A DNA stretch of 64,000 bases from Rhizobium leguminosarum (GCF_001652265.1 NZ_LWBS01000450.1:62001-126000); one strand, 5' to 3'. Counted from the first letter of the stretch, positions 1 through 7,977 are shown. Notes: generated from the letters alone by a model not told the origin. Program-made: numbers and translations.

Positions 1-3
1 GTA

Positions 4-38
4 ATGGCGGAAGGCTTGCTCTTCCGCCATTTTTGTTT
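4..38 (+). terminator. Rho-independent terminator of the gene left of the window
   Basis: A perfect 10-bp stem (ATGGCGGAAG / CTTCCGCCAT) with a 7-nt loop is followed by TTTTTGTTT. The orientation fits a plus-strand gene ending just outside the window. It separates that gene from the permease gene that starts at 89, which may be partly expressed by read-through. Confidence 0.8.
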
Positions 39-88
39 GACAAAGATGGCAAGATCAAAACGGCAAAAGCCGTGAGGGGAATTCTCGC

Positions 89-895
89 ATGGGCGGATTA
101 TTTTCCGCGCTGGGCTCCTTTTGGAGCTGGATTGTGCAAATTTTCGATCCGCTATGCGGACCCGTTGGCATCTTCACTTGGTTGGGTCAGTCGACGATCC
201 TTGCCTGTGGCGATACCGGCTGGGGCGACGAGATCGCGCTTGGCCTGCAAGTCACCGTTTCGGTGGCGATCGTCACGCTGCCGATCGGCCTCGCCATCGG
301 CTTCCTGGTGGCGCTCGGCCAGCAGTCGGAGGAAAAGCCGCTGCGGCTGGCGGCCGGCATCTACACGACGATCTTCCGCGGCTTGCCGGAGCTTCTGACG
401 CTCTTCATCATCTACTACGGTTTGCAGATGCTGATCCAGTCTCTGCTGACCTTCGTCGGTTATGACGGGCCGCCGATCGAGATCAACGCCTTCCTCGCCG
501 GCGTCATCGCGCTTTCGGTCGTCTTCTCCGCCTACTGTTCGGAAGTGCTGCTCTCGGCCTTCCGCGCCATTCCCAAGGGTCAATATGAGGCAGGCGACGC
601 GCTTGGGCTGCACAGCGGCCGCACGCTGCGCCTGATCATCCTGCCGCAGCTTGTGCGCATCGCGTTGCCGGGCTTGACGAACCTCTGGATGGTGCTGCTG
701 AAGGACACCTCCTACGTCTCGATCATCAGCCTTGCCGATATCCTGCGCCAGACGAGCGTCGCGGTGCGGGTGACCAAAGAACCGTTCTTTTTCTATGGTC
801 TGGCCTGTTGCCTCTATCTGGTGCTCGCCATCCTCTCCTCCTTTCTGCTCGTCTATGTCGAGCGTTGGGCCAAGCGTTCGGAGATCCGTCGATGA
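89..895 (+). CDS. Polar amino-acid ABC transporter permease (HisQ/OccQ type)
   Basis: 268-residue inner-membrane permease of the His/Glu/Gln/Arg/opine family. Several hydrophobic segments are visible, and the conserved cytoplasmic EAA-like loop that contacts the ATPase lies at about residues 165-190 (GQYEAGDALGLHSGRTLRL). The length matches the family. The stop overlaps the next permease start (ATGA at 892-895), so the two are translationally coupled and should form the heterodimeric channel. The substrate cannot be deduced; the octopine/nopaline-like subgroup is the closest by eye. The binding protein and ATPase are not in the window and probably lie to the left. Confidence 0.9.
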   Translation: MGGLFSALGSFWSWIVQIFDPLCGPVGIFTWLGQSTILACGDTGWGDEIALGLQVTVSVAIVTLPIGLAIGFLVALGQQSEEKPLRLAAGIYTTIFRGLPELLTLFIIYYGLQMLIQSLLTFVGYDGPPIEINAFLAGVIALSVVFSAYCSEVLLSAFRAIPKGQYEAGDALGLHSGRTLRLIILPQLVRIALPGLTNLWMVLLKDTSYVSIISLADILRQTSVAVRVTKEPFFFYGLACCLYLVLAILSSFLLVYVERWAKRSEIRR

Positions 896-1722
896 GCTAC
901 GCCGAAACGCTGATCCAACCGCAGCCCGCGCCCCGCGCGGTGATGAAGCCGATGACGCCGGCCCGCATGGCCGGCTATATTCTCGTGGCCATCTGGGCTG
1001 TGCTCGCAGCACTTCTCGTCATTTCCGTCATCAATGGCTGGGATCCGGATAAATTCATCCGCTACGGGCCTCGTTACCTCCACGGCCTCGGGGTCACGCT
1101 GAGCCTCGTTTTCATTTCCGTCATCTGCGGCGCCATCCTGTCGCTGCCGCTTGCCGTGGCGCGCATGTCAAAGAGCCGGCTGCTGAATGCGCTGGCCTAC
1201 GGCTACATCTATTTCTTCCGCGGCACGCCGCTGCTTGCCCAGCTGTTCCTGGTCTATTACGGCCTCGGCATATTCCGGCCGCAGCTTGAGGCCGTCGGCA
1301 TCTGGTGGTTCTTCCGCGATGCCTGGTATTGTGGCCTCTTTGCCATGACCATCAACACCGCGGCCTACCAGGCGGAAATCCTGCGCGGCGCCATCGAAAG
1401 TGTGTCGCATGGCCAGCACGAGGCGGCCGCCGCTCTCGGCATCCACAAATTCATCGCCTTCCGCAAGATCATCTTGCCGCAGGCTCTCATCGTCGCACTT
1501 CGTCCTTACGGCAACGAGATCATCCTTTTGATCAAGGGCTCGGCGGTCGTCGCCATCATCACCGTGCTCGACTTGATGGGCGAAACCCGCTATGCCTTCT
1601 CCCGCACTTTCGACTACCAGACTTATCTCTGGGCGGCGATATTCTACCTCACCATCGTCGAGGCCTTGCGTCATCTCTGGGCCTGGTTCGAGCGCCGCCT
1701 GACCCGGCATCTCAAGCGCTGA
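892..1722 (+). CDS. Polar amino-acid ABC transporter permease (HisM/OccM type)
   Basis: 276 residues starting at the ATG that overlaps the stop of the upstream permease; longer in-frame extensions upstream lie inside that gene and are not credible. The N-terminus has a short cytoplasmic tail, then a membrane segment (GYILVAIWAVLAALLVI). The family hallmark FFRGTPLLAQLFLVYYG and the EAA-like loop HGQHEAAAALGIHKF are both clear. It forms a channel with the preceding gene. The next 220 bp hold no gene, only a degenerate repeat and the upstream region of the Usg gene. Confidence 0.9.
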   Translation: MSYAETLIQPQPAPRAVMKPMTPARMAGYILVAIWAVLAALLVISVINGWDPDKFIRYGPRYLHGLGVTLSLVFISVICGAILSLPLAVARMSKSRLLNALAYGYIYFFRGTPLLAQLFLVYYGLGIFRPQLEAVGIWWFFRDAWYCGLFAMTINTAAYQAEILRGAIESVSHGQHEAAAALGIHKFIAFRKIILPQALIVALRPYGNEIILLIKGSAVVAIITVLDLMGETRYAFSRTFDYQTYLWAAIFYLTIVEALRHLWAWFERRLTRHLKR

Positions 1723-1736
1723 TGCGTGACGCCAAA

Positions 1737-1790
1737 AACTGTGTCGCGGCTTTGGGACAACGGCATTCATCAAACAAAGGCCAATTGGCA
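1737..1790 (-). repeat. Degenerate intergenic palindromic repeat
   Basis: The stretch contains TTTGGGACAACGGCAT followed by CAAACAAAGG. The same order of words is seen, on the opposite strand, in the better-preserved copy at 59095-59180. It is probably a decayed member of the same intergenic repeat family. Confidence 0.4.
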
Positions 1791-1942
1791 GCACTCTCGG
1801 AACGCTGCTGCCAAACCATTGATATTAAAAATAAATTGTCCTTTTACGAAGTATCTGTAAAGCTTCCGTTAACCACTCGCATGCTTCCATATCATCTAGC
1901 GCTAATAAGCGCGCGAGTGGGAACAAGAAGAAGTGGAATACG

Positions 1943-2209
1943 ATGCACAAGGACATGGAAAAACAACTGAAGGGCTATGGTCTGACGACCGCCCAGATCC
2001 TCTATCGTCTGCCGGACCACCCAGTGATCCTACAGACCTATGTCTGGCAGGATTACGATCTCGCCCCGGACTTTCCCGAAATGCGCGGCTTCCTGAAATT
2101 CTGGGAAGAGAAGCTCGACGGGCCACTGCATTCGGTGCGCTACATCCACCGCAAGCTGATCTCGCCAACCGAGTGGCGGGCACTGAAGGGCGAGTTCATC
2201 CTGCACTGA
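1943..2209 (+). CDS. usg: Usg family protein
   Basis: 88-residue soluble protein recognised as Usg, a small alphaproteobacterial protein named for genes found near tryptophan biosynthesis loci; its biochemical role is unknown. The conserved feel is in the middle and C-terminus (PDHPVILQTYVWQDYDLAPD, FLKFWEEKLDGPLHSVR). A purine-rich stretch AAGAAGAAG lies upstream of the ATG at 1943; a second ATG at 1952 (MEKQLKGYGL) is an alternative start. It stands alone here, with an intergenic repeat directly downstream. Confidence 0.8.
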   Translation: MHKDMEKQLKGYGLTTAQILYRLPDHPVILQTYVWQDYDLAPDFPEMRGFLKFWEEKLDGPLHSVRYIHRKLISPTEWRALKGEFILH

Positions 2210-2218
2210 TCGGCTCTG

Positions 2219-2323
2219 GAGCATGATGTCGAAAAGTGTGAACAGTTTTCGCGCGACATCGTGCAGCAACTCAAAGTGCTACAGCGTCCTTTGCGACTCT
2301 TGAAAAGACGCACGGCGCAGTAG
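2219..2323 (+). repeat. Two-module intergenic repeat (RIME-like), most complete copy
   Basis: Module A (about 2219-2263) is a hairpin, GCATGATGTCGAAAA ... TTTTCGCGCGACATC. Module B (about 2268-2323) reads CAAAGTGCTACAGCGTCCTT ... AAAAGACGCACGGCGC. Module A recurs at 21205 and 53963, module B at 6164, 24857 and 48288. Every copy lies between genes. Confidence 0.75.
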
Positions 2324-2329
2324 GCCGCA

Positions 2330-3055
2330 TCAGACATGCGCCTCGCCATGGCCGAATTCGCCTTCGTCTCGATCCGGGCGCAAGGCGAAACCAAGCACGG
2401 CGAGATAGAAGGCGATGACGACTGCAATGACCGCAAGGCCGGGAACCGGCCCGAGTACGGCATTGTCGATGACATAGGCCCATGACTGCGCCTGAAGTGC
2501 CGGCATGCCCTCCGTCTGCAGTTTCGGCGTCGAGATCTTCAGGCACCAGGCGAGCAACAGGATGAAATACATCCAGCCGTAATTACGTTTGAGCCGGCGG
2601 TGCATCGCCTCTTGATAGCTGAGCAGGAAGCGCGGCTTACGCAGGCTGCTGGCGACCACAACCGCCCATTCGCTGCCGGCATTGGCGTCGGGCGCCAGGA
2701 TTTGAGCGAAATAGCAACGCTCGATCTGGCGAATGCGGGCGCGATAGATATCGAAGAAGCGGTAGCGCCGCGCCTCGATCATCAGAAGCAGGGTCACGAG
2801 CATCATCCCGAACAGCAACACCCCGTGATGCGAGGTCGGCGTCGACAGCGACACCGAGAGGAGTGCGGCGACCACGGTGATCGCCCAGTTGGACGTCCGG
2901 TCGATGCGGTCGCGCCAACTCGTCATCCGCCCAAGTTCACCGCGGTAATAATGGCTGAGCGTGTTGGTGATCTCGCCTGGTGTACTAGGCAGCAGGAATG
3001 CCGGCGTGGCCTCTCCTTCCCTTGCCGATGACATCCTGTTTTGCTCCGTTTTCAT
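2330..3055 (-). CDS. DUF2270-like integral membrane protein
   Basis: 241 residues. The N-terminus is cytoplasmic-looking (MKTEQNRMSSAREGEATPAF). Four hydrophobic segments are visible: a pair near residues 55-95 (NWAITVVAALLSVSL; GVLLFGMMLVTLLLM) and a pair in the C-terminal half (YGWMYFILLLAWCLKIS; LAVIAVVIAFYLAVLGFAL). Between them is a basic, Tyr/Arg-rich region (EARRYRFFDIYRARIRQIE). This layout matches the DUF2270 family of unknown function. The start at 3055 has GGGAGG just upstream. It is divergent from the methyltransferase gene at 3188. Confidence 0.75.
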   Translation of the reverse strand: MKTEQNRMSSAREGEATPAFLLPSTPGEITNTLSHYYRGELGRMTSWRDRIDRTSNWAITVVAALLSVSLSTPTSHHGVLLFGMMLVTLLLMIEARRYRFFDIYRARIRQIERCYFAQILAPDANAGSEWAVVVASSLRKPRFLLSYQEAMHRRLKRNYGWMYFILLLAWCLKISTPKLQTEGMPALQAQSWAYVIDNAVLGPVPGLAVIAVVIAFYLAVLGFALRPDRDEGEFGHGEAHV

Positions 3056-3143
3056 GGTTTTTCCTCCCTTCATCTTCTTTTCGACCATTCTGCGCCCGCA
3101 AGCGCACCATTGCAAAACATCGAAAGCGGCCTTAGACGCATGG

Positions 3144-3179
3144 CTGAAACAAAAGGACGGCCTGAAACAAAAGGACGAC
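3144..3179 (+). repeat. 18-bp tandem duplication carrying the ribosome-binding site
   Basis: CTGAAACAAAAGGACG occurs at 3144-3159 and again at 3162-3177, giving an 18-bp period. Each copy holds an AAAAGGA Shine-Dalgarno-like word, and the second copy sits before the ATG at 3188. If translation starts at 3140 instead, the repeat encodes ETKGRP-ETKGRR. Confidence 0.6.
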
Positions 3180-3187
3180 GGACTGCG

Positions 3188-4006
3188 ATGGCAAAGAAGA
3201 TCGACGAAGAAGCCCTTGGCGAGGCCTATAACCGCGCACTGGCGCTGGAAAAGGCCGGCGATGTCGACGCCGCCGTTGCAGCCTATCAGGAAGTCCTGGC
3301 ACTCGATCCCGACGATCACGGCGGTGCGACCGTGCGCATTGCCGCGATGGGCCGCGGCGAGACGCCGGTCAAGGCGCCGGATGCCTATGTCGAGACCTTG
3401 TTCGACCAGCATGCCGAGGTTTTCGAGGACGTGCTCGTCGAGCAGCTGGGCTATCACGTGCCGATGCTGGTGCGCCAGCGCCTGCAGGCGCTGAAGCTCG
3501 GACCGTTCAAGCGGCTGCTCGATCTCGGCTGCGGCACGGGCCTCACCGGCGGCGCGCTGCGCGACCTCTGCGCCGATATGATCGGCATCGACATATCTGA
3601 GAAGATGGTCGAGATCGCCCATGAGAAGGATCTCTATGAGACGCTCTTTGTCGCCGAGGTCGAGGATTTCCTCGACGACAACGACGAGGAAGCCTTCGAC
3701 ATCATCGCCGCCACCGACGTGCTGCCCTATCTCGGCGCGCTCGAACCGCTGTTCTTCGGCGCCGCCGAGAACCTGACGCCAGGCGGATTGTTCATCTTTT
3801 CCTCGGAAACCCTGCCCGAGGAAATACTCGCTGGCCGCGCTTATATGGTCGGCCCGCACCAACGCTTCGCCCATGCCGACGCCTATGTGAGAGAACGCCT
3901 GACGGCAACCGGTTTCGAACTCGTCGAGATATCGGATATCAACGTGCGCATGGAAGACGGCCAGCCGACACCCGGCCATCTGGTGATCGCCCGGTATATT
4001 GGCTGA
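3188..4006 (+). CDS. SAM-dependent methyltransferase with N-terminal TPR-like segment
   Basis: 272 residues. Residues about 10-40 look like one TPR unit (AYNRALALEKAGDVDAAVAA, then YQEVLALDPDD). The class I methyltransferase fold follows, with the SAM-binding motif I LLDLGCGTGLTGGALRD and the acidic motif II loop MIGIDISEKM. The C-terminus (GGLFIFSSETLP) is the usual beta-5 region. The substrate is unknown; the type resembles TPR methyltransferases found in many Rhizobiales. The start at 3188 is preferred because AAAGGA precedes it; ATG 3140 would add 16 repeated residues. Confidence 0.8.
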   Translation: MAKKIDEEALGEAYNRALALEKAGDVDAAVAAYQEVLALDPDDHGGATVRIAAMGRGETPVKAPDAYVETLFDQHAEVFEDVLVEQLGYHVPMLVRQRLQALKLGPFKRLLDLGCGTGLTGGALRDLCADMIGIDISEKMVEIAHEKDLYETLFVAEVEDFLDDNDEEAFDIIAATDVLPYLGALEPLFFGAAENLTPGGLFIFSSETLPEEILAGRAYMVGPHQRFAHADAYVRERLTATGFELVEISDINVRMEDGQPTPGHLVIARYIG

Positions 4007-4109
4007 CGGAATACTTTCGCGGTTGGCGAAGTATCTGTTGCGAAATGCGTCACGACCTGATAGTTAGTCGATCGGTAAAGTTTGCAGCAACGATAGGAAA
4101 GGTCGCCGC

Positions 4110-4796
4110 ATGTCGCTCGTGCTTTATGGGCATCCGCTCGCCTCCTTCTGCCACAAAGTGCTGATCGCGCTTTATGAAAACGGCACCCCTTTCGAAAATC
4201 GCATCGTCGATCTTTCCGACGAAAGCTCGCGCGCCGATCTCTTCCGCTTCTGGCCGATCGGCAAGATGCCGCTGCTGCGGGACGAGGCGCGCGACAGCAC
4301 CATTCCCGAGACATCGATCATCATCGAATATCTCGAGCAATATTATCCCGGCCCCGTTCGCCTGCTGCCGCTGGAGATCGACCGGGCGCTGCAGGTCCGT
4401 CTCTGGGATCGCTTTTTCGATCTCTATGTCCAGACACCTATGCAGACGCTGGTCAGCAATCGTCGGCGCCCCGAGGGCACGGCAGACGAAACCGAGGTGG
4501 CCGCCGCCAAGGCGACACTCGCCACCGCTTACTCAATGATCGAAAAGCAGCTCGCCGATAAGCCGTGGATATCAGGCGACGGCTTCACCATGGCCGATTG
4601 CGCCGCGGCCCCTGCCCTCTTCTATGCCGAGACGCTGGTTCCGTTTTCATCGGAACAGCCGAACCTTCGCGCCTATTATGATCGGCTGCTCGCCCGGCCA
4701 TCCTTTGGACGGGTGCTGGAAGAGGCCTGCCCCTACTTCAAGTTCTATCCCTACAAAGAGAGACTGCCGACCCGCTTCCGGGATGCGGCAGGATGA
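4110..4796 (+). CDS. Glutathione S-transferase family protein
   Basis: 228 residues with an N-terminal thioredoxin-like domain (LYGHPLASFCHKVLIALYEN), the cis-Pro region KMPLLRD, and the glutathione-contacting ETSIIIEYLEQ. An all-helical C-terminal domain carries the N-capping-like DGFTMADCAAAP at about residue 155. It probably conjugates glutathione to electrophiles in the cytoplasm, but the substrate is unknown. Its stop overlaps the start of the ArsR gene (ATGA at 4793), making a GST-ArsR-SRPBCC operon. Confidence 0.85.
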   Translation: MSLVLYGHPLASFCHKVLIALYENGTPFENRIVDLSDESSRADLFRFWPIGKMPLLRDEARDSTIPETSIIIEYLEQYYPGPVRLLPLEIDRALQVRLWDRFFDLYVQTPMQTLVSNRRRPEGTADETEVAAAKATLATAYSMIEKQLADKPWISGDGFTMADCAAAPALFYAETLVPFSSEQPNLRAYYDRLLARPSFGRVLEEACPYFKFYPYKERLPTRFRDAAG

Positions 4797-5134
4797 TCGA
4801 AAGCCAGGCGGATCTCGACCGCATGTTCCACGCGCTTTCCGATCGCAGCCGCCGCGGCATGATCGATCGCCTCGGTCGCGGCCCGGCCTCCGTCACCGAA
4901 CTGGCGGCGCCGCTTGCCGTTGCCCTGCCGACGGTGCTGAAACATCTGCAGGTGTTGGAGGAAAGCGGCCTCGTGCTCTCCGAAAAATCCGGCCGGGTGC
5001 GAACCTACCGCCTGAAGCAGGATGCGCTTGCCGCCGTCGAGCGCTGGGTGGAACAGCGAAAGATCCGCTGGACGACCACCTTCGACAGGCTAGATCAATT
5101 TCTCGCCAATGAAACGGAGAGCCTTCCCGAATGA
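4793..5134 (+). CDS. ArsR-type winged-helix repressor, copy 1
   Basis: 113 residues: DRMFHALSDRSRRGMIDRL, then a helix-turn-helix (ASVTELAAPLAVALPTVLKH) and the wing LVLSEKSGRVRTYRL. It lacks the ELCV metal-binding motif of true arsenic sensors, so it is of the broad ArsR class usually paired with an AHSA1/SRPBCC gene. It overlaps both neighbours by 4 bp (ATGA). A paralogous pair lies at 6998-7728 on the other strand. Confidence 0.88.
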   Translation: MIESQADLDRMFHALSDRSRRGMIDRLGRGPASVTELAAPLAVALPTVLKHLQVLEESGLVLSEKSGRVRTYRLKQDALAAVERWVEQRKIRWTTTFDRLDQFLANETESLPE

Positions 5135-5607
5135 CGACATCATCCGCCGAACACGCCACTCTCGTCATCGAGCGTCACCTGAAGGCGCCCGTCGCCCGCG
5201 TCTTCCGCGCCTGGTCAACACCGGAATCCAAGCGGCAATGGTTCGCCTGCCACGGCGAATGGGTGCCGTTGGACTACGAGCTCGATTTCCGCCCCGGTGG
5301 CACGGAACGGAACTACGTCGCCGATACTGACGGCCTCCTGCACGCCTATGACGCCCATTACATCGATATCGTGCCCGATGCCCGCATCATCTATGCCTAT
5401 GAGATGAAGCTTGGGGAAAGCCGCATCTCCGCATCGCTCACAACCGTCGCCTTCGAAGCCGCACCCGGCGGCACGAACATGGTCTTCACCGAACAAGTGG
5501 TCTTCCTCGACGGCTACACCGATAACGGCGCCCGCCTCCAGGGCACCGAAATCGGCCTCGACAATCTGCAACTCTTCCTCGAGCGCGAGGAAAGCCCGAT
5601 CCACTGA
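5131..5607 (+). CDS. SRPBCC/AHSA1 (Aha1-C-like) domain protein, copy 1
   Basis: 158 residues. The START-like ligand-binding fold is shown by the opening IERHLKAPVARVFRAWSTPE and by the later FTEQVVFLDG. It overlaps the ArsR gene by ATGA. In many bacteria such ArsR-AHSA1 pairs form autoregulated units whose ligand is unknown. Next to a GST this suggests a response to a small hydrophobic or electrophilic compound, which is inference. Confidence 0.83.
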   Translation: MTTSSAEHATLVIERHLKAPVARVFRAWSTPESKRQWFACHGEWVPLDYELDFRPGGTERNYVADTDGLLHAYDAHYIDIVPDARIIYAYEMKLGESRISASLTTVAFEAAPGGTNMVFTEQVVFLDGYTDNGARLQGTEIGLDNLQLFLEREESPIH

Positions 5608-5662
5608 CACATGTCGCCAAATCAAGTTCGATGCGACGCGTTTCAGGCTATATTGCCAAGCC

Positions 5663-6130
5663 TCAAGCGCTGCTTGGTTTTTTTCGGGCGCCGGCGGGGC
5701 GAGCGGCAGCCCGCGTTGACATGTTGAGTGCGGCGGCGGCGCGAACGAGCGCCTTCAATGCCTGCTCGTTGATCTCATCGCCCTCATGGAAATCGATGGC
5801 GCGCCTGGTATTGCCGTCTAGGCTGGAGTTGAAGAGGCCTGAAGGGTCCTCCAGCGATGCGCCCTTGGCGAAGGTCAGCTTTACCACGCTTTTGTAGGTC
5901 TCGCCGGTGCAGATGATGCCGGCGTGCTCCCACACCGGAACGCCTCTCCACTTCCATTCCTCGATCACGTCGGGCTCGGCTTGCCTGATGAGAGTTCGGA
6001 CCCGGGCGAGCGTCTCGCCTCGCCAATCGCTCAACTCCTCGATTCTCGCATCGATCAAACGAGAAGGAGAGTCTCCGTCTTTCTCTACGCTGGAGCCGCT
6101 CTTCTTCATGGTTGCCATGGCTTTCTTCAT
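5663..6130 (-). CDS. DUF1801 (YdhG-like) protein, copy 1
   Basis: 155 residues. The core (LIRQAEPDVIEEWKWRGVPV, then VWEHAGIICTGETYKSVVK, then KLTFAKGASLEDPSGLFNSS) is the DUF1801 fold, whose role is unknown. The N-terminus is Lys/Ser-rich and the C-terminus ends in a basic Ala/Arg/Lys tail. The start at 6130 follows GGAGGAGCGATATTG, a strong ribosome-binding site. A second DUF1801 gene lies directly upstream on the same strand. Confidence 0.75.
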   Translation of the reverse strand: MKKAMATMKKSGSSVEKDGDSPSRLIDARIEELSDWRGETLARVRTLIRQAEPDVIEEWKWRGVPVWEHAGIICTGETYKSVVKLTFAKGASLEDPSGLFNSSLDGNTRRAIDFHEGDEINEQALKALVRAAAALNMSTRAAARPAGARKKPSSA

Positions 6131-6163
6131 CAATATCGCTCCTCCATCCCTTAAGTGCTGATG

Positions 6164-6225
6164 ACCTATAGCGCCGTGCGTCCTTTCGGACGCATAAAGG
6201 ACGCTCACATCTAACGCTTTAAATC
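6164..6225 (-). repeat. Module B of the intergenic repeat, reverse orientation
   Basis: Read on the minus strand it gives AGCGTCCTTTATGCGTCC then GAAAGGACGCACGGCGCTAT. This matches the end of the copy at 2268-2323. It lies between the two DUF1801 genes. Confidence 0.65.
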
Positions 6226-6236
6226 TACGCATCCGC

Positions 6237-6707
6237 TTACATTCGTTCACCGGGTAATTGGCTGGCTTGCTCCACCCAGGCGGCGAGCTGAGCCTCGTCG
6301 AGTTGGTCTTCCTCACGGATGTGGAAGTAACGCACCTCCTTTTGCTTCGACTCGCCGGGCGGGATGGGATTGAGCGACGTGCCACGGAAGAAAGCAAGTT
6401 TGATGTATTTCGCGAAGCAATGGACACCGAGGAACCAGCCCTGCCCTTCCATGCCATAGAGCGGCGAGTTCCATTTCACGGCCTTATACACCCCCGGCAC
6501 CGTGCGCGTGATGAGCGCATCGAGGCGATGCCCGATGTCGCTTTTCCAGCCCGGCATGGCGGCGATGTAGGCTTGCACGGGAGCGTCGCCGTAACCCTTG
6601 GCGATCTGAGGGTTGCCGCCCGAGAGAAGGGTCGGCCCAGCGGTATCAGGCGTGGCAACTGTCTTCTTCGTGACCTTCGCTGCGGCCTTGGATGTCTTCC
6701 CGGACAT
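6237..6707 (-). CDS. DUF1801 protein, copy 2
   Basis: 156 residues. A Lys/Ala-rich leader (KTSKAAAKVTKKT) is followed by the DUF1801 core (AMPGWKSDIGHRLDALITR, AVKWNSPLYGMEGQGWFLG, HCFAKYIKLAFFRGTSLNP). The function is unknown. An in-frame GTG at 6716 has GGAGGG at ideal spacing and may be the true start. It shares the strand with the small membrane protein gene upstream (12-bp gap) and with copy 1 downstream, so the three may be one operon. Confidence 0.75.
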   Translation of the reverse strand: MSGKTSKAAAKVTKKTVATPDTAGPTLLSGGNPQIAKGYGDAPVQAYIAAMPGWKSDIGHRLDALITRTVPGVYKAVKWNSPLYGMEGQGWFLGVHCFAKYIKLAFFRGTSLNPIPPGESKQKEVRYFHIREEDQLDEAQLAAWVEQASQLPGERM

Positions 6708-6718
6708 TGCCTTCACTC

Positions 6719-6940
6719 TTACCCTCCGCTGCGCCCCGCATCGCGCCACTTGGTGGCATATGGCAGCGCGAACAAGTAGAGACCAGTGAACAGGAGCGAG
6801 GTCAGCGGCAGCAGCGTCATGAGCCCCACCCAGACGGATGATTTCTCCTGTACCATCGCGATGATATTAATTATGACGGCCAGCGTAAAGGCAATGCACA
6901 GCCAACGGTGGATCTGCCGAAACCAGTTATTGCAATTCAA
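6719..6940 (-). CDS. Small two-helix membrane protein
   Basis: 73 residues with two hydrophobic segments (IAFTLAVIINIIAMV and LMTLLPLTSLLFTGLYLFAL) and a short basic tail. It has the codon use of its neighbours. The family was not recognised with certainty. It sits 12 bp upstream of the DUF1801 gene and about 60 bp downstream of the SRPBCC gene on the same strand. Confidence 0.65.
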   Translation of the reverse strand: MNCNNWFRQIHRWLCIAFTLAVIINIIAMVQEKSSVWVGLMTLLPLTSLLFTGLYLFALPYATKWRDAGRSGG

Positions 6941-6997
6941 CGGAGCCTCCTGCGAAAACGAGACGAAGCGGATGGCGTGATCCGTTTGGCCGCGGGC

Positions 6998-7408
6998 TCA
7001 CCCTATCCGCGCCAGGACCTGCTCGAGATTTGCAAAGAACCGCTCCCACCCGCTCCTGGCGCCCCCGTAGGCCTGCCGCTGATCCGGTCGGAAGCCCGAC
7101 TGCTCCATACGCAGCTGCGTGCCCGCGCTCGTGGGCGTGAGCGTCCAGGTGACGACGCTCGCGAGATCATAGGCAGCCCAGGTGTAAGACAGGGTTTTGT
7201 TCGGCTCGACTTCCAGGACCTGGCAATCGACGGAGCCCCAATCCGCGCTCAGCTTGAAACGGTGATCCACGACCGGCACGAAGTCGTTCTTCATCAGCCA
7301 GTCCGCGATCAGATGTGGCTGGGTGAGCGCGCGCCAGATCTTTTCCGGCGGAAAAGGGATTTCTCGTTCGACGACGACGGAACGAGTTTCGATCGATATT
7401 TCGGTCAT
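6998..7408 (-). CDS. SRPBCC/AHSA1 domain protein, copy 2
   Basis: 136 residues. The Aha1-C-like fold is shown by VVEREIPFPPEKIWRALTQP, ADWLMKNDFVPVV and the C-terminal GGARSGWERFFANLEQVL. The start overlaps the ArsR stop by ATGA at 7405-7408, and this overlap decides the start. It is a second, oppositely oriented ArsR-SRPBCC unit 1.4 kb from the first. The protein sequences differ a lot, so it does not look like a recent duplication. Confidence 0.85.
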   Translation of the reverse strand: MTEISIETRSVVVEREIPFPPEKIWRALTQPHLIADWLMKNDFVPVVDHRFKLSADWGSVDCQVLEVEPNKTLSYTWAAYDLASVVTWTLTPTSAGTQLRMEQSGFRPDQRQAYGGARSGWERFFANLEQVLARIG

Positions 7409-7728
7409 TGATCCATCCTTTTCAGTAGATCTTCCAGCTGGTTGAACCGATTTTGCCAAAAGCCGGCCATCTCACTTGTCCAGTCGACCAGCGGCGCCAG
7501 CGCACCGAGCTGCGCGCTATAATGGGTCTGGCGACCTTCGTGACGATCACGCACCAACCCGGCCTGTTTCAGGATTCCGAGATGTTTTGAGACGACTGGT
7601 TGCGAGACCCCGGCCCGAGCCGTCAGAGCCCCGACCGTCTTCTCTCCTTCGCGGCACAGCCGTTCGAAAAGAGCCCTCCGGGTCGGATCGGCGAGCGTCC
7701 TGAACAGCACGTCTTGGGTGTCCGACAT
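7405..7728 (-). CDS. ArsR-type winged-helix repressor, copy 2
   Basis: 107 residues: DVLFRTLADPTRRALFERLC, then the helix-turn-helix (KTVGALTARAGVSQPVVSKH) and the wing GLVRDRHEGRQTHYSAQ. No thiol metal motif is present. It is the first gene of a two-gene operon with the SRPBCC gene. The inverted repeat at 7747-7770, just upstream of its start, is a likely autoregulatory operator. Confidence 0.9.
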   Translation of the reverse strand: MSDTQDVLFRTLADPTRRALFERLCREGEKTVGALTARAGVSQPVVSKHLGILKQAGLVRDRHEGRQTHYSAQLGALAPLVDWTSEMAGFWQNRFNQLEDLLKRMDQ

Positions 7729-7746
7729 CTATAATCAATACCCCGT

Positions 7747-7770
7747 TGGCTATGGATTGACGTATAGCCA
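7747..7770 (-). promoter_or_regulatory. Candidate ArsR operator
   Basis: TGGCTAT and ATAGCCA form a perfect 7-bp inverted repeat with a 10-bp spacer, 19 bp upstream of the ArsR start at 7728. ArsR dimers commonly bind such AT-centred repeats over their own promoter. The region from here to 7977 holds no gene that can be supported. Confidence 0.5.
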
Positions 7771-7977
7771 TGGAGGTATGAGTGTGTCAAGCTGAACTTG
7801 CGACGACTTAGGAAAACTATTGTTGCTGATTTTGGCGCGTGCCGCAGCGCACCTCGGCAGAGACGACTGATTCTCTCATACCCAGGCGCCTATACATCCT
7901 CGCCATTGGTGATGCATGCTCGCACCAACACGCCTCGCCTATGCCGAGTTCATGCAGCCTCGCGAACAGCGCTGGGA

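Noticed and set aside
3056..3979. N-terminal extension of the DUF2270-like protein
   Set aside because: The extension is antisense to the methyltransferase gene; GGGAGG directly before 3055 fixes the start.
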